DNA from: Roseivirga pacifica
GTDB taxonomy: Bacteria; Bacteroidota; Bacteroidia; Cytophagales; Cyclobacteriaceae
Assembly (NCBI RefSeq): GCF_900111145.1
Contig: NZ_FOIR01000001.1
Coordinates: forward strand, 255,501-319,500
Reading direction: 5' to 3'
DNA length: 64,000 nucleotides
The translations under genes and the position numbers were made by a program. The notes under the pieces were generated by a model that was not told where the DNA came from, ran no database searches, and saw nothing but the letters and a program-made list of their open reading frames with translations. This document shows, piece by piece, positions 9,696 through 19,600 of the stretch (within the stretch, counting starts at the first letter, position 1; the number at the start of each line of letters is the position of its first letter).

Positions 9696-11177
9696 ATGAA
9701 AAAATCTATTCGACTTACATTATTAGCATTTATAGGTGGGCTCTCAGGAGCTCTTGTCATTCAATTGTTTGTTGCCAAACCTCAGGTTACAGAGATCATC
9801 CGTGAGGTTCCTCAGGTTGCTGAGGCCAATTATTACCCTTCGGAAGAAAGGGACGACCGCAGATCGGCAGCAGTGCCATTCGATACTCCGGCAGACTTTC
9901 GAACGGCAGCCGAACGCTCCGTACACAGCGTGGTATACATTAAGAATATGCAACGCAGCCGCAGAAGCATGAGCTTTAGAGACTGGCTTTACGGAAGAGA
10001 AACACCCTCTAGAGAAATTGCCATTGGCTCAGGATCTGGTGTGATCTATTCTGAAGACGGATACATTATTACTAATTACCATGTAATTAAAGATGCGGAC
10101 GATATTGAGGTGCAGCACGAAAAGCAAACTTACAGGGCTGAGTTGGTAGGTACTGACCCTAACATGGATATTGCCGTACTGAAAATTGACGCTAAAAACC
10201 TACCTGCAATTGATGTGGCCAAAAGTAGCAACGTACGTGTTGGCGATTGGGTACTGGCCGTTGGTAATCCTTTCAACCTAACCTCTACCGTAACCGCGGG
10301 TATCGTAAGTGCCATTGGCAGCGATGCAAATGCAGTGAGAGAAAACTTCCCAATTGAGCTATACATTCAAACCGATGCGGCTATTAACCCTGGCAACAGC
10401 GGTGGTGCACTGGTTAACACCAATGGCGATTTGGTAGGTATTAACACATCTATTATCTCGCGCACTGGGTCTTATGCGGGTTATGGCTTTGCCGTTCCTT
10501 CTGATGTGGTAGTAAAAATTGTGGAAGACCTGAAGAAGTATAAGGTAGTGCAAATGGCCTATTCGGGTGCCGAATTTGCCGATATCACAAGTGAATTGGC
10601 TGACAAAGAAGGACTCAAGTCGCTTGAGGGCGTGTTTATCCAATCGGTAAAAAGAAATGGTGCAGCCGATAAAGCCGGCCTAAATTCTGGAGATGTGATT
10701 AAAAGCATTAATGGAAGAACCATTAACAGTAGAACCAAACTTGAAGAAGTTATCTCGGCATTATCACCAGGGGACAAAGTTGAGGTTGGCTACACCAGAG
10801 GCAGCAATGCTTATAACACCACCGTTACCATGGAAAATGCATTGGGTAACACCGATATTCTAGGTGCCGATGCCTTAAATCCGGACGACATCTACTTCTC
10901 TGACTACCTGGGTGCAGAAATGCGATCGCTCACAAAAAGCGAATTGAGTGAAAACGATCTTCGAGTTGGCGTAAAAATTACCAGCATTGATAAAGAAAGA
11001 GGCTTTTTAAGAAGACTCGACTTAGAAGAAGGCGACATTATAGTAGCCATAAACAGAAGATTAGCCGGAGACCCCGAAGCTGTTGCCAATTACTTGCAAC
11101 GCTATTATGGTCGCATTTACATCGACATAATCGACAGCCGAGGCAAAGAGAAGACACTAACATATACTTTTCAATAA
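9696..11177 (+). CDS. DegP/DegQ-type (HtrA) periplasmic serine protease
   Basis: Envelope protease and chaperone for misfolded periplasmic proteins. Counting from the ATG at 9696 (493 residues) there is an N-terminal signal/anchor segment (IRLTLLAFIGGLSGALVI). The trypsin-like domain has catalytic His129 (TNYHVIKD), Asp158 (MDIAVLKI) and Ser235 (NPGNSGGALV). Two PDZ domains follow (about 285-375 and 400-490). The second PDZ is degenerate, as is usual in this family in Bacteroidota. The frame could open earlier at 9612, but that adds a non-signal extension. It stands alone, convergent with the AraC gene, and ends at a strong hairpin. Whether it is DegP-like or DegQ-like cannot be decided here. 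Confidence 0.95.
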   Translation: MKKSIRLTLLAFIGGLSGALVIQLFVAKPQVTEIIREVPQVAEANYYPSEERDDRRSAAVPFDTPADFRTAAERSVHSVVYIKNMQRSRRSMSFRDWLYGRETPSREIAIGSGSGVIYSEDGYIITNYHVIKDADDIEVQHEKQTYRAELVGTDPNMDIAVLKIDAKNLPAIDVAKSSNVRVGDWVLAVGNPFNLTSTVTAGIVSAIGSDANAVRENFPIELYIQTDAAINPGNSGGALVNTNGDLVGINTSIISRTGSYAGYGFAVPSDVVVKIVEDLKKYKVVQMAYSGAEFADITSELADKEGLKSLEGVFIQSVKRNGAADKAGLNSGDVIKSINGRTINSRTKLEEVISALSPGDKVEVGYTRGSNAYNTTVTMENALGNTDILGADALNPDDIYFSDYLGAEMRSLTKSELSENDLRVGVKITSIDKERGFLRRLDLEEGDIIVAINRRLAGDPEAVANYLQRYYGRIYIDIIDSRGKEKTLTYTFQ

Positions 11178-11191
11178 GTCCCCGATAAAAC

Positions 11192-11238
11192 AAAACAGAA
11201 AAGCCACCTTGTGCTTACCAAGGTGGCTTTTCTGTTTT
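11192..11238. terminator. Bidirectional rho-independent terminator
   Basis: A perfect 20-bp stem (11192-11211 with 11219-11238) and a 7-base loop, with an A-tract on one side and TTTT on the other. It sits between the convergent protease gene and AraC-family gene, so it can serve both strands. Confidence 0.9.
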
Positions 11239-11279
11239 AAGCTCTAAGGAACTTCTCTAGTCTGCTCTAACAGTCTAAA

Positions 11280-12167
11280 TCAATCCCTCACCACATTCTT
11301 AAAGCCTTTTCTGTATTCCGAAGGACTCTTATCTGTAAACTCTTTAAAGCACTTATTAAAGTGTGAGAAGTTATTGAAGCCGCTTTCAAAACTCACCTCT
11401 GTAATAGACATGGAAGTTTCTGCCAACAGTTTGGTTGCGTGAACAATACGATATTCATTCACAAACTTGGTAAAGGTCTTTCTCGATATCTTTTTAAAGT
11501 AGCGACAAAAGGCAGGCACAGTCATACTCACTTTATCCGAAATTTCCTCTAAGCTAATGTGCTCCTTAAAATGGTCTCTGATATAAGTATACACATCATT
11601 CATGCGGTCGTTGTCCTTTGTATCTACCGCCAGCGCCACACCATCGGCATTCAACACCTCAAACTCTTGAGATTGCGCTAGATCTTTTAAAATACTTAGC
11701 AAACCGATCAGTCGATCGTAATGATCTGTCCAAGCCAAGGCTTCAATTCTATCGCCAATCTTCTTTTTGGTTTCACCATGAAAGGCCAAGCCTTTTTTAG
11801 AAAGCTCCATCATTCGCCTTACGTTGGTCATTTCTGGCAACGAAAAGAACACATCTCCTAAAAAGTCCTCTTTAAATTGAATCACTGTTTCGGAACGGTT
11901 ACCGGTTAATCTATCAGTAAAACCAAAGTGCGGCAGGTAAGACCCCATAAGCACTAAGTCACCATCATTAAAGTAAGACATGTGCTTACCAATGTGGCGC
12001 TTGCCACTTCCCCCATGAACATAAATCAGCTCCAGCTCAGGATGGAAGTGCCAGTTAGCCAGTACGTTCTCGCACGACTTGGAGAACCGCCTTAACAGAA
12101 AACTACTTCCAACAGCTGGTACAATCTGTTCTAAGGAAGGCTTCGATATGTTACTAACGCTTTGCAT
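11280..12167 (-). CDS. AraC-family transcriptional regulator with N-terminal cupin-like sensor
   Basis: Predicted DNA-binding regulator of 295 residues. The N-terminal part (NWHFHPELELIYVHGGSGKR) resembles the AraC cupin ligand pocket. The C-terminal 100 residues contain two helix-turn-helix units: ISLEEISDKVSMTVPAFCRYF and, further on, ITEVSFESGFNNFSHFNKCF. The ATG at 12167 is preferred over the frame opening at 12203 because the upstream residues are unlike the family. The likely ligand is a sugar or small metabolite, but nothing in the sequence names it. It faces away from the small secreted-protein gene that begins near 12370; shared regulation is possible but unproven. Confidence 0.9.
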   Translation of the reverse strand: MQSVSNISKPSLEQIVPAVGSSFLLRRFSKSCENVLANWHFHPELELIYVHGGSGKRHIGKHMSYFNDGDLVLMGSYLPHFGFTDRLTGNRSETVIQFKEDFLGDVFFSLPEMTNVRRMMELSKKGLAFHGETKKKIGDRIEALAWTDHYDRLIGLLSILKDLAQSQEFEVLNADGVALAVDTKDNDRMNDVYTYIRDHFKEHISLEEISDKVSMTVPAFCRYFKKISRKTFTKFVNEYRIVHATKLLAETSMSITEVSFESGFNNFSHFNKCFKEFTDKSPSEYRKGFKNVVRD

Positions 12168-12303
12168 GCCTGTATAAATGAAAGTTAAATGGAATAGTTC
12201 CAAATTTCATGTGCAAAATTAACCAATATATGTTCAAAATTACACACCACTCCATCAATACCCTATACATAGGTTAAAATAGCATATAAACTGGCGAAAT
12301 CCG

Positions 12304-12337
12304 TTGTAGTACAGCGCTTCGGCACCCTATACCTTTG
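12304..12337 (+). promoter_or_regulatory. Bacteroidota-type promoter of the small secreted protein gene
   Basis: TACCTTTG at 12330-12337 is an exact TAnnTTTG -7 box, with a weaker TTG 23 bases upstream (12304-12306). Predicted transcription start is near 12344, so a start codon at 12346 is unlikely and one at 12370 or 12379 is favoured. Confidence 0.6.
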
Positions 12338-12369
12338 TAGCATAAATGGTTATTAAAATGTTTAGCAAA

Positions 12370-12957
12370 ATGAAAACAATGAAGAAAGTAATGTTGACAG
12401 CCGTAATGATTATGGTATCAACTTTTGCCCTTGCTAATGACACCAAGCCAGCTGTTAAGATAGAGAAGACGGGAGTTAAGACCTTTGCAGTTATCGCTTA
12501 CGGTCTAAACGAAGGAGAAACAGAAATCGCGTTCAGAGACCAAGATGGTCGCATCCTATATTCAACTACTCTTAAGGGTGGTGAGCGTTACGCAAAGAAA
12601 TTAGACTTGAACAACTTGCCAAATGGCAAATATGTACTTGAAGTAGAAAACAAAGCAACTTTTACTGCTACTCCGCTTGAAGTAAACGCATTTACTGCCA
12701 TTGCTCAGTTTGATGGCCAAGTTTCAATCTTGAAACCATTGGTACACCAAAAAGGTGGCAAGTTGGATGTTATCCTTCCTACTGAAGTGCAAGCAGATGT
12801 CACTATCTACGATAACAATGCAAGAAAAATTGCTACTGAAACAGTAGCCGGTAGTTCTCTTAAGCGTTTCGACCTATCGAGACTAGAAAAAGGTGACTAC
12901 ACAGTGATGGTAAAAACTGGTGGAAGAAATTTCATACAATCAGTTTCATTGGATTAA
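12370..12957 (+). CDS. Small secreted protein with two beta-sandwich-like repeats, function unknown
   Basis: Not recognised as a characterised family. A signal peptide (VMLTAVMIMVSTFALA) is followed by two related halves of about 85 residues. Each half ends with a similar unit: RDQDGRILYST...LDLNNLPNGKYVLEV and YDNNARKIATE...FDLSRLEKGDYTVMV. This pattern resembles the beta-sandwich found in Bacteroidota sorting or Ig-like domains (DxxGrxv...ldls.L..G.Y.v). The protein ends right after the second unit. In-frame ATGs lie at 12346, 12358, 12370 and 12379; the promoter argues for 12370 or 12379. It has a strong promoter and a strong terminator of its own, which suggests a single, possibly abundant transcript. 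Role unknown. Confidence 0.75.
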   Translation: MKTMKKVMLTAVMIMVSTFALANDTKPAVKIEKTGVKTFAVIAYGLNEGETEIAFRDQDGRILYSTTLKGGERYAKKLDLNNLPNGKYVLEVENKATFTATPLEVNAFTAIAQFDGQVSILKPLVHQKGGKLDVILPTEVQADVTIYDNNARKIATETVAGSSLKRFDLSRLEKGDYTVMVKTGGRNFIQSVSLD

Positions 12958-12985
12958 GTTATCCAAGGATTTCATTATGGATTCG

Positions 12986-13007
12986 GGGGCCTTTGGCCCC
13001 TTTTTTT
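12986..13007 (+). terminator. Rho-independent terminator
   Basis: GGGGCC (12986-12991), a 3-base loop, GGCCCC (12995-13000) and seven T. Located 29 bases after the small secreted protein gene. Confidence 0.92.
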
Positions 13008-13126
13008 GTGCCTTTTATTCAAATCCCTCCCTATACTGAAGCTATATTTTCTATAAACATCGGGCAAGGCACATTAATTTTTTACATATTTAGTAACGAA
13101 ACTATTCGCCATTCAACCGATTAATA

Positions 13127-15481
13127 ATGTTACGAAAAGGTATTTTTCAATTTATACTACTTTCATTTAGTGCTATTGTTTTCGGTCAAAACAGAGGCTC
13201 TTTTACTATTGGAGTACTAATTGACGAGGATGTTCCCGAAGTAAACCGGTTGTACGATAGGCTAAAAAATGAAGTGTCGGCAGTAGTTGGAGAAGATGCA
13301 GAGCTGCGCTTTCCTGACGAGTACTTTTTAGTCAACAACTTCAACCCCGAACTAGCAAAAAGTCAATACAAGTCATTAGAAGAAGGAGACCCCGACATCA
13401 TTTTAGCCTTTGGCATAAACAGCTTTATGGCCATCAGCTCTTTTCAAACTTATGCTAAGCCTACCATTATTTTCGGCAATGCGCCCTTCGACTTTCTCAA
13501 TATTGACAATACCCGAACAAGCACCGGCATAAACAACCTCTCCTTTATTATTACACCCATGACGTATAAGGAGGACCTAAAGACATTTTACGACCTCTAC
13601 ACTTATACTAACATAGGCATTGCTGTAGACCAATCACTCAACGATGTGCTACCCTATGAAGAGCTCATCAAGCCTGCTTTTGCCAACTTAGATGTCTCGT
13701 ACAAAATCATTCCGTTCAGCAACCCTCAGGAAATTATAAACGAACTAGACAGCCTAGACGCGCTATATCTGAGCGGAGGCTTTCTTTTAACTGACAACGA
13801 GATTAAAATCCTTGCAGACACTTTAATTGCAAAAGGAATTCCCTCTTTTACCACAACACACGCCAACGATGTAGTGCTCGGCCTATTGGCAACTAATCAA
13901 TCAACAGAAAATGATGACCAAATCATTAGGCGGGTAGCACTAAACATTGAGGCAATCATTAATGGAGAAAACCCAAGTGAGTTACCACTCTTTCTTGACG
14001 GCCAACAGGGGCTTACCATTAACTATAATACCTCTGAACAACTTGGGCTTTCTATTCGGTACTCATTACTTGCCACTACCACATTGGTAGGAGACTTGGG
14101 CAAATCTATGGCCGAAGTTACTTACGATTTGCCAACGGTGATTAATGAGGTAATTGAAAGCAACCTCAACCTACAGGCTAGCAGTAAGTCGGTAGCGCTT
14201 AGCGAGCAAGATGTAAAATCGGCCAAGAGCAATTACCTGCCAGATGTTACCGCCACAGCAAGCAGTACTTACGTAGACCCCGAAATTGCAAAAATTAGTA
14301 ATGGACAAAACCCAGAGTATCAAACCCAAACCGCAGTTACCCTTAATCAAACCATCTATTCGCCCGATGCCAGTGCTGGGGTTAGAATAAATAGAGAACT
14401 AAAAGAGGCTCAACAAAAACAATACGAGGCCGATCAGCTAAACACCATTTTCGAAGCGTCTAATGCTTACTTTAACACACTACTGGCCAAAGCCACGCTT
14501 ATTATAAACGAGCAGAACTTAGAGCTCACAAAAAATAACCTGAAGATCGCCACCCACAACTATGAGGCAGGCCAAGCGGGCAAACCAGATGTACTTCGTT
14601 TTAGAAGCCAACTGGCACAAAACACTCAATCTCTCATCGAGTCTGTAACTGGGTTAAAGCAAACCTACTTCGACCTAAACCAATTACTAAATCAACCAAT
14701 GACAAGGGAGATTGAGGTTGAAGATGTCTTTTTAGATCAAGGTACTTTTGAACGATACAACTACGATGAGCTCAAAACCATTCTCGACAATCCGAATTAC
14801 TTCAATGCTTTCTCAGAGTTTTTGGTCTTAGAAGCAAAAAAGAACTCTCCCGAACTACAGGCATTAGATTATAACCTGAACGCCAATGATTTTAGCCTGA
14901 GGAGAGCCGCCAATGGCAGGTTCGCTCCAACGCTAGCGCTGCAAGGGCAATATCAGTACTACATTGACAGGAGTGGCGCAGGTGCCGAACCAAGCATACC
15001 TGGTTTTCCTGCAATACCAGAAAGCAACTATTATGTAGGGCTTAACCTTTCACTGCCGATTTTCGAGCGCAATATTCAAAACATTAATAAGCAAACCGCT
15101 ACCATTCAGCGAGAGCAAATAATGCTCAACAAGCAAAACACACAGCTTGGTTTAGAACGAAATGTGAATGTGGCAGTGCTGCAACTCATCAATCAAATAG
15201 CCAATTTAGAGGTATCAAAAGTTTCGGAAGAAGCCGCAAGAGAAACTTTAGAGCTTACCCAAGACGCCTACTCCAGAGGTGCCGTAAACGTGGTACAATT
15301 ACTCGATGCCCAAACAAATTATTTAAGAGCCAGAATAGCCAATGCTACTGCAGTTTACACATACCTGATTAGCGCCTTGCAGCTTGAAAGAACCATCGGT
15401 TACTTCTTTATGCTTCATACCGAGGAAGAAAATCAAGACTTTATGCAGCGCTTTATCACCTACTTCACGCAAAGAAATTAG
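13127..15481 (+). CDS. TolC-family outer-membrane efflux protein fused to an N-terminal periplasmic-binding-protein domain
   Basis: A 784-residue single frame, far longer than an ordinary TolC (about 430-500). After a signal peptide (to about 20), residues 25-320 look like an ABC-type periplasmic binding protein: FTIGVLIDEDVP, DIILAFGINSFMA, KPTIIFGNAP, DALYLSGGFLLTDNEI. This pattern is closest to the ABC_sub_bind (PF04392-like) type. From about 330 the sequence is TolC-like: long amphipathic helices and paired repeats around VINEVIESNLNLQAS and TLELTQDAYSRGAVNVVQLL. It precedes the adaptor gene by 8 bases and is the first gene of an RND efflux operon. The binding domain might sense or deliver a substrate to the pump; this is inference. 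The fusion is not a frameshift artefact because the frame is continuous. Confidence 0.88.
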   Translation: MLRKGIFQFILLSFSAIVFGQNRGSFTIGVLIDEDVPEVNRLYDRLKNEVSAVVGEDAELRFPDEYFLVNNFNPELAKSQYKSLEEGDPDIILAFGINSFMAISSFQTYAKPTIIFGNAPFDFLNIDNTRTSTGINNLSFIITPMTYKEDLKTFYDLYTYTNIGIAVDQSLNDVLPYEELIKPAFANLDVSYKIIPFSNPQEIINELDSLDALYLSGGFLLTDNEIKILADTLIAKGIPSFTTTHANDVVLGLLATNQSTENDDQIIRRVALNIEAIINGENPSELPLFLDGQQGLTINYNTSEQLGLSIRYSLLATTTLVGDLGKSMAEVTYDLPTVINEVIESNLNLQASSKSVALSEQDVKSAKSNYLPDVTATASSTYVDPEIAKISNGQNPEYQTQTAVTLNQTIYSPDASAGVRINRELKEAQQKQYEADQLNTIFEASNAYFNTLLAKATLIINEQNLELTKNNLKIATHNYEAGQAGKPDVLRFRSQLAQNTQSLIESVTGLKQTYFDLNQLLNQPMTREIEVEDVFLDQGTFERYNYDELKTILDNPNYFNAFSEFLVLEAKKNSPELQALDYNLNANDFSLRRAANGRFAPTLALQGQYQYYIDRSGAGAEPSIPGFPAIPESNYYVGLNLSLPIFERNIQNINKQTATIQREQIMLNKQNTQLGLERNVNVAVLQLINQIANLEVSKVSEEAARETLELTQDAYSRGAVNVVQLLDAQTNYLRARIANATAVYTYLISALQLERTIGYFFMLHTEEENQDFMQRFITYFTQRN

Positions 15482-15489
15482 TCTCGTTT

Positions 15490-16575
15490 ATGAAAAAGCT
15501 TAAGCACATTTCCAGACTTTCATTAGCAGCCATAATTACCCTAAACATGGCCTGTAAAGAGGAAAAAACAGAGGAAAAACTACTCCGCCCTGTGGTTTTT
15601 CAAGAAGTAAGCCTCAACTCAGGAGAAGAAATAAGAACCTTTAGTGGTACTGCACAGACCGATAAAATCATCAATCTGAGTTTTCGAAACAGCGGAATCA
15701 TTACGGTTTTCAATATCCGTACAGGGCAGGTTGTTCGAAAGGGGCAGCTTTTAGCACAACTCGACAATGTTCAGTCGAGGCTGGCCTACGAGCAATCTAT
15801 AGCCCAGATGAACAGTGCGGAGTCTCAAATGAAAACCGCCAAACTGAATTACGATAGAATCCGCTCGCTTTATGAAAAGGGGAGTGCTTCATTGAGTGAC
15901 TTTGAAAACGCCAAAAACTCCTACCAAAACGCGGTCAGCGGTTTTGAATCGGCCCAGCGCAGCGTTGACATTCAGAAAGAGCAGATCAACTTTGGCTACA
16001 TCTACGCGCCTGAAAATGGTGTAATAGCCTCCACCGAAGCAGAAATAGAAGAAAACGTAAACCCTGGCCAAGTAGTAGCAGTACTAAATGCCGGCAACAA
16101 AATGACCATTAGCCTTGGCTTACCAGAAAGTGTGATTAACCAAGTGCAGGAAAACATGATGGTAGAAATTGCCTTTCCAGCTATTCAAAACAAGACCTTT
16201 AAAGGGGAAGTTACCGAGGTAGCGCCTGCTGTAAACCCAAAAACAGCAACCTACCCCGTTAAAATCGACATATCAGACGCCACTGAAGCAATTAGGTCGG
16301 GTATGGCAGCTAATGTAACATTCAACTTTAGCCACCTAATTACTGAAGGGCTGATTATACCTGCCAAAGCCGTGGGAGAAGATAGCAATGGCAGATACGT
16401 GCTTTTGGTTGATGAATCTTCCAATCCACCTAGGGTAAAAAGACAAGACATTAAGATAGGCAGGCTCACCACCGCAGGTTTCGAGGTTGTTTCAGGACTG
16501 TCGCAAGGTCAAAAAATAGCAACTGCCGGACTTCAAACCCTGCTTGATGGTCAAGAAGTGAAAATTCAACAATAA
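15490..16575 (+). CDS. RND efflux periplasmic adaptor (membrane fusion protein), lipoprotein
   Basis: Links the inner-membrane pump to the TolC channel. The 361-residue product starts with a lipoprotein signal (LNMAC, lipid-modified Cys22). A barrel-sandwich (lipoyl-like) half is at about 55-100, a helical hairpin at 95-155 (ALNY-type coiled coil around AQMNSAESQMKTAKLNYDRI), the second lipoyl half at about 165-195, then a beta barrel and C-terminal domain. AcrA/MexA-type family. It sits between the fused TolC gene and the RND pump in one operon. Confidence 0.94.
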   Translation: MKKLKHISRLSLAAIITLNMACKEEKTEEKLLRPVVFQEVSLNSGEEIRTFSGTAQTDKIINLSFRNSGIITVFNIRTGQVVRKGQLLAQLDNVQSRLAYEQSIAQMNSAESQMKTAKLNYDRIRSLYEKGSASLSDFENAKNSYQNAVSGFESAQRSVDIQKEQINFGYIYAPENGVIASTEAEIEENVNPGQVVAVLNAGNKMTISLGLPESVINQVQENMMVEIAFPAIQNKTFKGEVTEVAPAVNPKTATYPVKIDISDATEAIRSGMAANVTFNFSHLITEGLIIPAKAVGEDSNGRYVLLVDESSNPPRVKRQDIKIGRLTTAGFEVVSGLSQGQKIATAGLQTLLDGQEVKIQQ

Positions 16576-16605
16576 CCTCCTTTTCAATCAACCAAAACTC
16601 AGCTT

Positions 16606-19600
16606 ATGAATCTTGCCCAATTCTCGATTGAAAAGAACAGAATAACCTTTATGGTGCTGGCCACTGTATTGGTTATGGGAATGGTTTTGTACAAATCGCT
16701 TCCGCGCGATAGTATGCCACCTTATACGGTTAGGGTTGCCAACGTAATTACCCAGTTCCCTGGTGCCAGTCCAGAGCGAGTGGAACAGCTCGTAACGGAC
16801 AAAGTGGAAAAGGTTACACAAGAACTTCCAGAGCTAAAAGAGGTTACCTCAACCTCAAGAACTGGGCTTTCTGTTGTTACAGTTGAGTTAAAAGAAGAAG
16901 TTTCTCCCGAAAATTTACAGGCCGTTTGGGACAGATTAAGAAGAAAACTAAGTGCAATTGAAGGCCTGCCACACGGTATTACGCCCTTTCTTGATGATGA
17001 CGGAATAGGAGATGTCTATGGAATCGTAGTTGGACTTTGGAGCGATGGAATTCCTGAGTCGGAAATGAAGGATTATGCCGATGACATTAAAGATGCGCTT
17101 ATAAAACTACCCGATGCCGCGAAAGTAGAACTAGGCGGGGCACAAAACGAACGCGTGTTTGTAGAATTCGACAATGCGGTGCTTAGCGAATACGGCCTTA
17201 CATCAGGCATGCTTCAAAATGTGATTAACTCTGTGAACATTTTGAGTTCGGGCGGGCAGCTAAACCTGGAAGACGAACGCATAATTCTAGAACCTACCGG
17301 AAACTTTAACTCTATTGAGGAAATCAAACGGACACTCGTACCCGTTGGCGATGGCACACAAATTATTTACCTAGAAGACATTGCCACAATCACCCGTGGC
17401 TACATTGACCCGCCCAGTCAGTTGGTGAGGGTAAATGGAGAAAAGGCCATCTCGCTTCACGTTAATTTGAAAGATGGCGCCAATGTAATAGCCTTGGGTC
17501 AAGATGTAGACCGCGTAATGGAGGAATGGAGAGGTAGGCTACCCTACGGCTTAGAGCTTCAACGACTATCTTCGCTTGACGCCTACATTGACAATAAAAT
17601 CAGCGATTTCATTGTCAACCTCATCCAATCCATAGTGATTGTGCTTGTAGTAATGCTCATATTTCTGGGCATGCGCACGGGCAGTATTATCGCCAGCCTT
17701 ATCCCTATGGTAACAATTATGACACTCATGCTAATGGGCGCCATAAGCATGGGCTTAAATCAAGTTACACTAGCTGCGCTCATCATGGCCCTTGGCATGA
17801 TGGTAGACAACGCCATTGTAGTTGCCGAAACCATTATGGTGAAAATGGAAGAAGGAATTGAAGCCAAAAAAGCCGCCATCGATGCCTGTGGAGAGCTCTT
17901 TACACCACTTTTAATTTCTACACTTACGACTTCTGCCGCCTTCTTAGCCTTCTATATGTCTGAAACCACCATGGGAGACATTGTTGGGCCAATTTTCGTG
18001 GTTATATCCATGGCACTCCTCTCCTCCTGGCTATTGGCACTCACTGTCATCACATTGTTTTGTTATCTCTTCTTAAAAATCCCTAAAAAAGGAGAGAAAA
18101 AAGCCTCGGTAGTAGACAGAGCCATCGAATGGATCAAAGGCTACTATGAAAGACTTATACTTTTTGCCTTGGGCATAAAGAGAACGGTACTGGTAGTGAT
18201 TGTAGCGTTCTTTTTTCTTTCAATTTATGGCTTTACACAAATCACCTTCCTGTTTTTTCCTGATAGTGACCGGAACATGATTACGGTAGACATTAACCTA
18301 CCGGAAGGCACACGAATTGAAAAAACGCAGCAAGTTGTCCAAAGTATTGAACAGTTTATTCTCGACTCACTTAAAACATCCGAAGCAAGACCCGATGGCA
18401 TCGTAGATTGGTCATCGTTTATTGGTGCTGGCCCCGAGTCTTACGATTTGGGCTACACGCCAGACGAACCAAACTCTAGCTATGCACATATGCTGGTAAA
18501 TACTTCTCATTTTGAAGTAAATCAAAATGTTGTGAACAAACTCGACCGCTATTGTTTCAACAACTTCCCGAACGCTGACATTAAAGTGGCCTTTCTTGGT
18601 TCTGGGGGCGGAGGCACGCCAATTGAAGTGAAAATTTCTGGCGACAACCCAGATGAATTGGCAGTGATTGCTGAAACCGTAAAGCAAAGGCTTTCCGAAA
18701 TAAGCGGAACCAAAAACGTAAAGGATGATTGGGGGCCGAAGAGTAAAAAGTTCGTAATCAATATTGACCAAGCCAGGGCACAAGCTGCTGGGGTCACTAG
18801 CCAAGACATTGCTACATCGGTTCAAACCGTACTAGACGGATTCCAAACGGGAGAGTATCGTGAAGACGACAAGTCCATCCCCATCATTCTAAGAAGTGTC
18901 GGCAGCCAGCAACAGTCGCTTCAATCCATAGAAACGATGAATGTTTACAGCCAAAGTACTGGCCGAAATGTACCCTTGCTACAAGTGGCCAATATTGAAC
19001 CACAATGGCAGTATGGTAAAATTAAACGCCTTGATATTAACAGAACCATAGTTGTATCGAGCGAATTGAGAGAAGACGGAAATGCCGCTGCAATTACCGC
19101 AGAGCTTACTCCTTGGCTTGAAGAGCAAACCCAAAACTGGCCGGCATACTACACCTATAAATATGGTGGCGATGCGGAAAACACAGCAGAAAACATGGGG
19201 TCGGTTATTAAATACCTGCCACTTTCGGGCTTCATCATTGTGTTATTACTCATCATTCAGTTCAACTCGGTTAGAAAAATGGTAATGGTAGTTTCCACAA
19301 TTCCATTGGCAATAATCGGGGTAGTTATTGGCCTTTTACTATCGGGAGAACCATTCGGATTTATGCCTTTCTTAGGAGTAATATCGTTAGCCGGTATCGT
19401 TATCAATAATGCCATTGTACTAATCGACCGAGTGGAAATAGAGCAGCGCGAATTTCAGCGTTCTGACCAAGACGCGATTATAATGGCTTGCTTACAACGA
19501 TTCCGGCCAATACTATTGGCAACATTCACCACTGTACTAGGGCTCATTCCGCTCTATTTAAGTGGCGGAGAAATGTGGGAAGGAATGGCCATAGCCATCA

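Noticed and set aside
13127-15481. Possible frameshift or mis-join producing the TolC fusion
   Set aside because: The frame is uninterrupted, has no internal start with a second signal peptide, and the joined halves keep normal spacing; a real fusion is more likely.
18412-18825. Minus-strand open frame of 137 codons inside the RND gene
   Set aside because: Shadow of a long well-supported gene; codon pattern and product are not protein-like.
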